64,000 bases of DNA from Jacaranda mimosifolia (taxonomy: Eukaryota > Streptophyta > Magnoliopsida > Lamiales > Bignoniaceae), in contig CM032117.1 in NCBI GenBank assembly GCA_018894105.1, positions 33,646,501 to 33,710,500 on the forward strand, written 5' to 3'. A model generated the notes under the pieces. That model was not told where the DNA came from and ran no database searches. It was given only the letters and a program-made list of their open reading frames with translations. This document shows, in pieces, positions 38,205 to 51,500 of this stretch. The position numbers and the translations under genes are program-made. Positions within the stretch are counted from its first letter, which is position 1, and each line of letters starts with the position of its first letter.

Positions 38205-41200
38205 TTAGATGAAGATCCAATTGATGATTGCTAATGCAAAGCAATGAATAGAACCATCTGGAGCCTGCACTTGCCATATCACAGCTTGTTCATACGAAAC
38301 GAGATGATTCATTTCTGATAGACATTGTCCAGCTGGCAAAATAGCATAGCCCTGCAAATAATTAGCAAGATTTCTCCAAAAGTCAAAATGAGATTGTAAT
38401 ATAAGAAAATTTTTGATAATCTAAAATATGAGGGACAATTCAAACGTTCATTCTAAAATGTACCTGTTGCATTATAGTCGGGAGGACCGAAAGTAGTGAT
38501 AAGTTATTAGAGCCATCAAGTATTCTATCTATTCCAAGGGATTGCAGATTGTCTAGTGTTGTCTCCAGCATGTTGAGTGCAGTTTGGTTGGCAAACAGGC
38601 ACACTGGGAGAGACTGCAGCAAAACAAAGACATGAAAGACACAGCTGAGCGTTGTCTATATTTGTCTTAATTTCCAAGTCCTTTTGCAGAGTTTAAACAC
38701 AGAAACAAATATGAGATTCAGTAGTAACATACTGGTGAGAACTAGTATAATTAAACATACCGAGAATGAGAAACACAGTATAGCATACTGGTGATGTTGT
38801 ATTTGTTGCACTACTAAACTAGTAGTGTGGGAATTGAAGCCGAGCATGTCCACACCTAGAGTTGATCTGAAGAAAAAAGATCATGCCCAGTTATTCAAAC
38901 ACTGGTAAATGCAACAGAATGCATAAGACTAGGATGAATATAGCATGAGAACAATTTTATGATTGACTTGTATAATTCAATTTTCATCTAAGAAAGAAAA
39001 AGCGTTATCATATAACAAGTAACCATGAGGGAAACCCTACACTTAGTAGTATAGACAGACAATTATACAGTTTATGCACATTATGCAAATTACATCCATA
39101 TGCTGATAATTAGATACACAAGGTTGAATAGACCAAGATATGATCTTACTATTAGAACCTTTGTACTTTTTCCTACACCTGTCAAATGCGGTTTAAATCA
39201 TATAGATTAAGGGTTCAGAAATCATAATCTTGCGTATCCAAGATACAGAAATCAACAAATTCACTTACCTATAGCTTTCGCATATCAAGTTAGCAAGGTC
39301 AACAACATATGTTGATTCTGGGGCACTCTCAAATTGCATGGATGGATAGCTTGCTTCTGGAATACTATTGAACGTGGCTGAATAGGTTGATTCTGAAATA
39401 TTTTCAATCTGCATGGTCGGATAGGTAGATTCTGGAATACTCTCGAACTGCGTGGCTGAATAAGTTGATTCTGGAATTCTTTCAATTTGCATGGCTAAAT
39501 AGGTTGATTCTGGATTACACTCGAACTGCGTGGCTTGGTAGGTTGGTTCTGGAATATTTTCAATTTGTATGACCGGATTGGTTGACTTTGGAATACTCTC
39601 CAACTGCATTGCTAGATAGGTTGATTCTGGAATACTCTTAAACTGCGTAGCTGGATTTTCTTTGGTCAAGCTCATTTTAGGATTTGGTCCTGATGGCATC
39701 ATTCTCGCAGAAATATTTTTCACAGAGGCAATTACATGTTGGACATACTGTCGAGCCATAGCTGCAACATCCTCCTGAAGATGGGATTCAAAAGGAAATT
39801 GAAAGGCCAGAATCATCATTGAAGGTGGGTGGCTATCAACTGCCTGCATATTACTTGGTAGATATAAAAATTAGTAGAGGAATAGCCACATGAAAAAAGA
39901 ACTAAATGAACTAACACAAATACCATTCCAGTAAAAAAAATTTATCATGTGTATCAACTGAACAAGTCATTTGGCATTTTGAAATCTACATCCACTTCAT
40001 TATCCAACCCCTACTAAGAAAATAATATAAAAAATTAGACAATTGAGAAGATAATTATTTCTTGGTTGTACTATGATTAAGATCTAAAACTAGCAATCTT
40101 AGGAAGAAGTCAACGGAGATGACAAACCAAAAGAAGATTGGAACTCAACCGTATTTGAATCCAACAAGAAGATTCGAAATCCAGAAGATAATAAGACAGA
40201 ATTATTAGGTATGCTTCTGTCAATTGGTGCAAAGATTAGTTCAGAGCAAGCTCCAAAACTAGCATCTTCCATTCCATTGCTAACCTGCATCAATAACCAG
40301 AGAATATACTACATCAGGTTCTAAAAAAAATTAAGTTTCCAATCAATCCAACTGTCCAGATCCTTTATCAAGTTCATCCTTTCACTGTCAAAAAGGTGAA
40401 TAACGTGGAATTTGGATAAATTATGACCTGTATATGGATTGGTTCAACTCCTGGACCATGATTTTCCTAGTTATAGAGAATGTATCATAACACTTGTCAA
40501 ATGTACTCCAAAGTTAAGGTTGGGATCTCCTAACTTGAATTGCAAACTTTTTCTGCATGCCATGAAGCAATTAAAGCTTTGCTCCTCATGCCTCCCTTCT
40601 TTAAAATGCACGAGGAAGAGTGCAGAAAAATTTGAAGAAGATATTTACCTGGGAACTTTTACTTAAAAAGATCTCTCTAACCCCAAAAAGATACAGAATA
40701 AGTTATTGACAGAATTGACATATTTTGCCAAGATTTTGTCTAACCATGTAACTAATTATAATGCCAAAAGTTAAGCTTAAAAGTACAATTCATGCCCTTT
40801 AAGATACATAATTGTTCTTAGAAAGATTTGCGTCAATGTGCAAAAGAGATTAGGTTTACATGGGGGAAGAAGAGCCAATGATAATCAACAATCAGAGGGG
40901 ACGATTTTACCTGCAAATGATACAAATCCCGTGAAGAAACATTAAGCTGGTGATCAGTAGTGCGCTCAAACCTAATTACTTCAATAGCCTGAGATGGAAA
41001 AATGAATAGAACATATAATTGCAATAAAATAAACAGAAATACTATTTTATATATGCAACTTCAACAAAGGCAATAAGAGGCAGTAAGTTCTATATCTTGT
41101 CCACCATTTACAAAAAAGTTTAGTCAACAAAAAGGGTTAAAAGAATAATGCATCAATACATTCAGACAACCTCATCCTCGTGATTGGTGTGGCCAAGCAG

Positions 41201-44200
41201 CACAGGATCTTCTGATAAGTTATGGGTATTGACTCCTGGATATGCAAAGCAACCAGCTCTGGAAAATGCTACAGAATGATCAGCAAAGTTGAAATCCATC
41301 CAAGCAGAGCGACGCTCTTTGAGAAGCTTCACCAAGCTTGCAGGGGAAACATTCTGCTACAAATAAAATGCATTGTTGCCGGTGCCCAAAAATGTTTGGG
41401 GAAGATTCATGAATAAAAACTTCACAAATTAAACAAAGTTCTCAAATATGATATAATTTCTAATTGGGGTAAGGCTCCAACCCATGATCCATTACAGTGC
41501 AAATAATGTCTCCACCAACTTATACTACTACAACTCTTGGTTACCTTGCCATACTAATGCCAACATGATCCAACAAGACGAAAAAAACTCTGACATTTTG
41601 GACTACAGAAACAAGTCTTCTACGCATAGAAAAGAAGACTTAATAAAAATATAATTACTTATTTTCTGGAAACGTAGAATGCCTTTCATCATATCAAATT
41701 GCAGTAACAATATTTCTTTTCCTTGAAAAAGCACAATTCTTATCTTTCCCTATCATTTTAAACTAGTGTCTTGATGCTATTAATGGCATACCAAGAATTC
41801 ATATTCATAGTTATAATGACCCTTTGTGATAATATAAGACGTCCTAAGTTTGACGATCGGCATGTCTGACATTTAAATCAAACCAGCAGTAAATTCCAAG
41901 AACTGAAGGTGATTGCTACTACTAATTCCCAAACGTAGCAAGAATAAACAGTTATTGCTGGGAAAATTTATTGGACAAGAACCATAGATGATAAGATTAG
42001 TTGCAATGGTTTTAAGATATGTCTCTCCAATATCTAATTGCACAGGACTTTGAGTGTATTTTTTCTATACATAGGAACTTTTAACTAACATGACACAAGA
42101 TCATCAAAATATGCAGACAAAATTTTCATTACTAGTACTGTGAGTTTAGGTGTCACCAATACAAATTTGTGGACTGAATGATCCATACCAGCACGAAGTT
42201 CGGTCTTCAATGAATATATGAAAAAATTAGTGAGCACCCTGTTGATCCATCTAATTAACTTCCAAACATATATGAATTACATATGTAAACATATGCATAT
42301 GGTGTGTTTTGTACGTGTCCATGTGCATCTATATGTCATGTATGTATGTTAACATAACAAATGAGGCATACTAACAAATTCATATAGATTCATGTTTTAT
42401 CTATATGTACATTTTATCCACCTTATATATAGGTTTGTGTTAGATTAACTAATGAATATGACAAGCATATCAATAAATATGTAAATATTGTGCATCGATC
42501 TGTCCATCAAGTTTCTATACTTAAAAATATATGTAGAATTGAGGATTTATGTATGTAATCACTAATAGGGAAACTTACTAGGCACATTAAGATAAATATT
42601 TGTGTTTGTCTACGTATCGAGATCAATATAGAGATGTGTATATGTGTTTCTCTGAGCTATAATTTTCTGCGTTAAATCTCTGATGAAGGGTATACAAGTG
42701 AAAGATAATCTTATTCATCTCGTCAAGTTTTCTGCATGTGGGATAAGCCAAGGTATTGTTTATCTGGACTATGATTTTTGCATTATATAACTAATAAAAG
42801 GTATACAAGGAATAAATTATTTTTTTCCTAGTTTTACTCATCTATTCAAGTTTTTCATTTCACAGCTACCTATTGTCACCGCCAATCTAATCCATGCATT
42901 TGTGGAAGTTCTAGTCAAGATGATAAAATTATGTTGAAAAAAACTAAATTGTACTTGCAAAGTGTCTCCAATTTTCCCCCTCATAAGCACAGGCAACACA
43001 TAATTTAACATGAGGAACAGTAATCCATTTGCTACCAACATGTTTCAACATTGCAGCCTTGCCCATCATTACTGAATCAAAATGCTTTTAACAGAATAAG
43101 CCATTCATCTCAACTGTATTAAAATTCCAATTCTATACTTTTACTCATAAATATATGGAATAGGTAATGGTATTATGCATGGTTGACTTCACCCAGAATT
43201 CATCATTGTTGTAGCTACTGGAACATAAAATATCAAAAGCCATATTTAGGGGAAATAATAGGTTATAACTAACCTGAAGTAGTACAGAGGTTTTCACACA
43301 TATAACACTATCATAATTTGCATGGACTCCCAAATTTGTAATCCGCTTAATGAACATAATAACATCATCGGCGGCATCAACATTCATCAATGTCCACCCA
43401 TCTTCAGAAAAAGAATTGACAGCATCATTGAAGCCCCTAAATAAAGCAAACATATATATTTAGTCATATTAAAGCTTGAGCAAATTGCATTATGCTTTTC
43501 TATGGTTCTCCAATACACGGTAAAACATTCAAAGCTTTAAGAAAGTATGACAAAAAACAAAAAACAAGACTCACTCTCCCTCTCGATAGGATATATGTCG
43601 GCTACATTTTTCATCCACTTTAATACTTTATTCACTACATTACCATGTTTTGACCACTATTAGGTAGCCTGTTTTATCACATAAAAGCACTTTTTGAACT
43701 TTGGATGGAATAGTCAAAAACCCAAAATTCAATGATCATAATGACGTCTATTACCAAAACCGAAAGATTTTACACTAGTGTCTTTACAATATAAAAGTTT
43801 ATAGAACTTTCCAAAACACAAAAAAGAATGCAGTTTAACCTTGAAACTTCAAGGAGCTTGATCCTTGAAAAGGGTGATCCAATTATCCATACAAAATTAG
43901 AAAGATATTTGGGATATTATAGGCATAAAGGAAGATAAGCTTATAGAACTATGGTTTGACATATAAATCTAAGAGTCATACCTAGAAAGTCTCTGGCTGA
44001 AAGATCTTAGAAAAGCAGGGTCCTCACGGCAAGAATGTGCAAGTTTGCCATTCGTCTCATTGTCCAAGTGCTCAATATAGTGAAGTGCCTTTAAAGGAAA
44101 AAAGAAAAAAAGAAACTCAATTGGTCTTTTGTTTAAAAGATCATTATATCCTTCATGAAATAGCTACAAGTTCTTTTAAAGCATTAATTAGAACATAGTA

Positions 44201-45517
44201 TTAGTGGTACATCACATGAGATTCAAACTTTAAAAAAAATGCTAGATTGAGAAGTAAGTGAGAACTTAATTGTGACCCATTGAGTGTTTATTCCATCTCT
44301 CTAAACCATCACCTATAATTTATCGATCAAGTTTCTGATGCAAGAATATAGAATCTCAATAAGAGTACAACTTATTCCCTAATGTTTGAACAATGACTAA
44401 ACAATATCTACAGACAAAAGTTTTCATATATTGAAGGAAAAATCAATATGCATCTATTATCGAATCAAAATCAACTAAGACAAAACTAAAGCATTGGATC
44501 GAACTCTTCTTTGGTGTCAATGCTATGAATAGTAATCGAATTCTAACATAGTAGAAGAGTTGGACCCTTTATGCAACGTAGGTCCAAAAATATTTGTCTC
44601 AATCTCAACTTGATTAGGCATTTTTATAGTTAAGCCTATTTGAGTTCGAGGTTGAGCTCAAGGTCAATTGCACAAGACATAAAAAGGAATATATATGTGT
44701 GTAGGGGTGTAAACGGATATTAAACGGATCGGATACACTGTTTCCATATTCGTATCCGTTTAACTTTTCGAATATTCGGATACGGATACGAATTTGACGG
44801 ATATTTAAAAATAATATCCAAATTCGTATCCATCGGATATCAGTCGGATTCGGATATATCCGTATTCGATTATAATTATTTAGATGCATTCATATTTTAT
44901 TAAACTTATCTGTATTCGAATTATTATTTTATATTCATATTCGATGATAATTATTTAGATATTTATTTATGAATATCAAAATACGTGATTCTATGAACTT
45001 AACAAATACATATTTTAATTAATAGAAGAAACTATATAATTTCATTAAAACGAAAGCAATCAAACAAAGAACATAATTTCTAATTAATAATTGACTTAAT
45101 AATTGATTATTAGTAGTTATTAATAATAATAATGACATTTAAGTATATTAATTATATAGTCAACCAACAATAACTATGTTAATTAACTTTATTCTTTAAT
45201 TTTTTCTCTATATTACAATAATTTTTAAAATTTATTCTTTTTTCTTTCCAATTCTTCAATTATAATTAATATATATACATATAGGGATTATAAGATTTTT
45301 ATTGAAAAATATAAATAATATATTATTTAATAAATATATATTCGGATCGGATATTAAACGGATCGGATACGCATTTACCATATCCGTATCCATTTATAAT
45401 CGGATATCTACTAATCGAATACGGATAATATCCACTTTAAACGGATGCGGATAAATGTTGTATAAACGGATACGAATGTGAACAGTAAATGAATTTTCGA
45501 ATATTCATTTACAACCC

Positions 45518-45554
<37 letters not shown>

Positions 45555-48500
45555 ATGTGCATGTCTTTGAATCAATCCGATTTTTAATTTTTTCAATAAG
45601 TTCAAACATTTTACGGTATTATGGCTATTAGTATTAATATTGTCGATATTAAGATAATAAGGATAATAATAATATTACTATTACCAATATTATAACAATA
45701 CAATAGAAAATACAAGATATAGAAAAAATAATAGTCCAAGAGCCACCTTATGAGATTTCAAACACCTCTATACATGGGCTTAAACTAAGCTTTAAAAAGT
45801 TTACACTTGAATTGTTCCTCACTTGACCCAACTTACTAGGCTAGTGAAGCAAACTTGATTACTATTGGAACCTTATGGTCATTTATAAAACTTCACAAAA
45901 TTCATTTGTCATTTGTCATTATCTAATATCAACTTAAAAAATAATAATCTCTACATTTTAGGGATGGATTTTTGGGAAAATAGAGAAATGTTGATCAATA
46001 ACATAAAATAGTTGTATCCTTGCCAAGTCTATAATCTATTTATAGCATCATGACACACTTATTAGTACTACTAGATGCTCCTCAAGAGTCATGAACAAGA
46101 AGCAAAACTGATGTACCCAATAATGTATGACAACCAATTGACCAAACTAGGCTCCCCAGCCTAAGTTCATCAAATATCCTTTGACGTTAAGCTTTCTATG
46201 CCAATCATACCTTACGTACACAAATAATGTTCATATACAAGAATTGAAACATGCATCACACCAACTATAAATATTATTTACGTATGAATCTTCTATATAT
46301 TTGTAATAACAAATGATACATATAAACAAACATGGATGCCAAACATAAATTACTAAAACCAACATATAATTTTAGACTTAAGTTCGTATCAGAATCATCA
46401 AGCTTGAGCTTACTTGTTTGACTCCATAATTACAGAACTTTATTTAAGGTCAAGCTCATTGATGCAACTTAAATTTGTTTCCATAAAACTATCAAATTCA
46501 ATTAACCAAACAAAGAATCAATAAATCACTTATTTGCGGATCAAATCCTAACTCCATTCTAACTATTGAAAACTACTATAAGAAAAAACTGTTCAAAAAA
46601 GATAGAAAAGCCAAAATATAGTACTAAGAAAATTTGCATCTTAATATTTCATTCAAAATGAAATAGAGATATTGAATTCCTAATGCAGCTTCCAAAAACT
46701 CAAAAACTCATATTGAGAAAGATTGCATTTTTATATTATTGCACAAAATTCAGATACACACATGAAATTCCTAATATAATTCCAGAAAATGGAAATTTAT
46801 AAATATATCTTTTGCAAGTTTCCAAGGAAAGGAAGTAAAATATGTAACTAAATCCAAAAGAGAGTACACAATTAAGTTTGAAAGATCCACTTTAATCCAA
46901 CATAAAAAATTTGGCAAAAGCTAAAACTATAGTTTAAAAAGTTTTAGATCCTCTAAATCTTTTGTACGAGATCCAGACCCTTATGTTCCTAATTCTTGGT
47001 TAAGAAATACGAAGCAGAACCAACAAAGATTTCTTCGCCCTTCATCCCTAGCATCATTCAAGAGGAAGCACAAAAAAGAGACCAAGACAAAGTGGGAATG
47101 AATTTCATATCATATGTTGAAGTGTCCATTTTATTAAGACTCCATCTTTCCCACGGCTGCTCATTCTTAGCTAATTGACCTCACATTGGTAGGTGCTGGA
47201 TCCCAAAATGGTTTACTTTAATATCTCTTATTAGAGACTTGGTGAACTTGTCTCGGTCATATGCACTTCATGTCCCTCAGCTTAGCTCTCGAATAGGCAG
47301 TTGGAGACCCCTTCTTAACGCTTACCATAGATATGATTGGTTCATTAGTTCTTTTATTTAGAAAGAAATCATGGACTTAAAAATCCATAACCTATACTTC
47401 ATGGATTAATTACATCCCACTATTGACATATAAGTCTTCGGTTATTAGGCGAAGAAGCTTTGAGCACAAACAAAAAGGATTACTGCCTCATCCAAGAGTT
47501 ATTTTTCATCAAATTTTTAGGAATCTATAGAAAAGGCAAATTCCTATGATACACAGGATCTAACTTAAGAGTAAATAGATTTGAAATAAATTCCGCATTA
47601 TTTTTTATCTGCCATTCATTGAAATCTTCTTGATGGACGTAATGCAATGTATTTTATATACTAGCAATTGAGGCAACCTAAAATGGATAAAATCATGCCC
47701 CACGAGGTAAATCGTGGGTAGCAATAAACAATATGCTATTAGAGATTTCAGTCATAGGCCATAGTGGTAAGTGGTGTTGGTGGTAATAGCCATTGTGCGA
47801 AGGTGGAACATGATAAGAATGTCAACCGAACAATTAAAACCTAAGCTTATTAATGATATTGATATTTGTATACTATTGGTTGAAAATGTAATATATTAAA
47901 AGCTCACTATTTAATTATGTTTATTTGAGCTTGAGTTCAATTTGATAGGTCCAGCTCGAGTCTGAAAACCCTCAAGCTCCAACAACTTTTCTTCAATTCT
48001 TCTTCACTCATGTGCAACTTTGTTGGCAATAAACACAGATTTGACATCAAGAATGGATTTGTCAAAAGAATGAAAGCTAAGGGCCTAAGTTTGATAAAGG
48101 TTGAACCAGAGAGACATAATTAAATGATTGGCAAAGATGAGGGATTGAAAGTTAAAACCATCCCAAAAATAATTATTCAAAAGAAAAAACGTTCTAGGTA
48201 ATGGTCATTCCATAGCAACATATATAGGAAAACGCTAGCATGTGATAGATTCACCTTTAATTTGGTTACATCAAATGAAAAGGTTGAAAGAATGATATTG
48301 AATTAGTTACAACTATTACACCCTTGTGTACATTAAAAAATATATTATATATCTCCATATATATATATGTATGTGTGTGTGTGTGTATTTTTATACTAGA
48401 TAATAATGTATCTATTAGAAAACTTTAATGTATTATGCTTATTCTTTTTGTATTTGTATTTTTGTATAATAAGTTGAGAATAATTCATCAATATGCCCAA

Positions 48501-51500
48501 AGAGTGTTAAGACCAAGGTGCCAATATTGTTTGGAGATTGTGCATCATTTGTGGGATTATATTTAAGATTTGATTTGTTAATTGTCCACCTATAAATTGA
48601 GCGGCTATTGTAAGCAAAATTAAAAATTGCTTATCAAGTGACAATGATACAAGTATCTTAGCCCTTTCGGCATTTTATCTGTGGGCATTTGCAAAAGGGA
48701 CAAATGACATTATATTTTGTGTTCTTATTTATCTTTTCAATTGTTTTTTTATAATTCAAACTTTGACATGGTACCAAGAAAAGTTAAGAAAAAAGATCAT
48801 GAACATCATCCAAAAATCCTAACCTTTTTTGTTTTGCAGTCGCTCTTCTTGCTGCCATCAAGCAACCTCTTTCTCCTACCATATAGTAATCCCTACCCTT
48901 ATTGTCTTCCAACTCTACCCTACCTTTTGTCTTCCTATTTCTCCACCCTTCTTTTGGGGTTATTTATATGGGTCTTAATAAAAAAGAAAGGGAAAGTGCA
49001 GCCCTTTTTGCAAGTATCTTTCTTTGTTTTCTCCAATTATCCGTTGTAAGATTTACTTAGCCTTCAATTATCTATACCTTAAATTTTCTATCTTGTTTAA
49101 TTTTCAAAAGAAAAAGAAAATCTATTTGTATAATTTTGTCACACCTACGTCATGATCTCCACCTGATTCTATTGAAATCTCTTCATAATTTTTGTCTGAT
49201 TAGTCAGTCATCACTTATGATACAAGATACTATCATATTACATGGACAATTAGACATTCAACCTGTAATTGCAACAACCTAATTACAAGAATGGAGCTCT
49301 ACCAACTAAGCTATATCCCCCGAACCAAGTGGAGCATACATGAAGCAATCAAATGCTTCCTCTATTCTTTCCTTGGCGCAGTTGGACCATGCTAGACTTG
49401 GACCAGAGACCTTGACCGTAAATTCGAGCTCGATGATGTAGTTATGAAATAAAAAGAGTTACCTGTCATGTAATTATTGTAGTGAAAGATGTATCTTTAT
49501 ATATATGTGTTTGTGTGTGTGTGTGTGAAAAGATAGCTACATATAAAAACCTTAGATGGGAAAAGACAGCTATGATATTCATGATTTGTATAATAGTAAG
49601 GTAGTATGGGACAAAAAATAACCACTTGATTTTAGACTATTTTGTCATAGTTGTACCGTGATCTCTTTTTAACTATCATAGCCACATAAAATCTCATCAT
49701 GATCAATATTTGATTTTGTCGCAATCTTATAAGATCTTATCACATCACAACTCCGTAAAATCTCATTGTGATTGATATTTGTTTTGTCAACATTCATCTG
49801 GACTCCAAGTATAGAAAGGGGTGCTAGAAAAGTTTATCACAGTAGAATCATATTTTTAGTGTTTTGTGTAATACGCTTAGCGTAATTGGTCGATATGGTT
49901 AGCTTGAGAGAGAGTGTAAAATCAAGATGGAAATTACAATTGATTGATTTGAAGATTGTTCATTAGATGTGGTCTATTATTAGTTGAATAGAATGATTTC
50001 CTCCATTAATAACTACTCTCACACATTATAAATTCTCCACCTATAGATAGAGCAAGCTATTGTAAGCAAAATCAAGAGAGAAAAGTATTTTAGCTCTTTG
50101 AACATCTTATCTATAAACGCAGATTAAGTATCCAAACCATGTTATATCACAGTGTTCTTTTTTATCTCTTCATTTCTTTTTGTAATTCAAATCTTAAAAA
50201 TACCATTTAAATTGGCATTTATAACATATATGTATTAAATAATATATCACGTTGTCCAAAACAAGAAGCTCCTATTTCCTTTAGGAGAAGTTCACTAGCT
50301 CATCCTAAACTAAAAAAATTTTCTTTCCAGAATTAGTCTTTCAATGAAATTATGATTAACAACTACTAACCATTACTTTAAAAGTTAAATTTTAAAAATA
50401 CAGAAACTCTCACTTCTTCAAATCATCTAAAATTTCATGCCAATTAAAATACGTACATCTAAAGTTGGATTGAGCGAGTGTAATATTCTATATAGCATGT
50501 GATATAAAAGTATACCAAAACTTCATAAAACAGATATGATAAAAGATATCATGCTATGCTTTAAATAAAACTATATAGTAAAGTGTACCATTATTTATGC
50601 GATAGATAATATACCATCCATAGTGTTGTTGTATCCATATAGATACATTTTATATGACAAAATAAGATTCTAAGGCAAAAATGTAGAAGACAAATAAAAG
50701 CCAAATTAATAAAATAAATAAACAAAAAAGGAGGCCAATAAGCCTAACAATTCAAAGCCATTAAGATGGGCTCCCCAACCCAAGTGGAGCGTAGTCCACC
50801 AAACTTAACAATATAAATACCAACTCCTAAAGCTAAAAAGGCATCTAAGCAATCATTTGCAAAACTCGAGCTCCAACTCTACCCAAGCAATTCAAGGAGC
50901 AGAAATCAAAATTTACATTGATTTCCGAAAAGAATCCTAAATCCATTTCCGTGCAACAAAAAAAATATAATTTAAAATTGTATGCCATGCTATGGTATAC
51001 ATCGCTATACTTTGTACAATTGATTATATCATATATGTCATACATTATCCTAAACATGTGCCTTATAGATATTACCATTATATAGTATTTATAATCTATA
51101 CCATACAAAATATAAAAAAATTCTTTGTATATGGAAAAACATAATATATGTAGATATGTTATATATTATAAACTAGGAAATTATGATATATTAATATTCA
51201 TCATATACTCCAATGAGAGAAGAAGATTTGAAGAGGATATGTTGGAAGTGAATGTTAACCCCAACTTAGAGTAAGAAAAAAGATTCCTTATGGTAGGAAG
51301 AGTAGTAGTATTGAGGCACACCAATACCATGAATCCGTACTCATACTTTTTCTGATGCACACCAACATAATGTAGTAACAAAAGAGTATTCATGCACACC
51401 AATCCGTACTCATATTGGTTTATTGGATTGTATTGTATCTACATCTATTTGTTGATAGCCATTCAGAAAACTGTGTGAGGCAGAAAGGAAACTGATTGTA

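Noticed and set aside
46990..47560. Organelle-like stretch in HD-ZIP III intron 9
   Set aside because: Its less AT-rich texture suggested plastid or mitochondrial origin, but I could not match it to any organelle gene with confidence.
49283..49320. tRNA-Ala gene
   Set aside because: Only the 5' exon of plastid trnA is present, the anticodon is mutated and the intron follows; it is an organelle-derived fragment.
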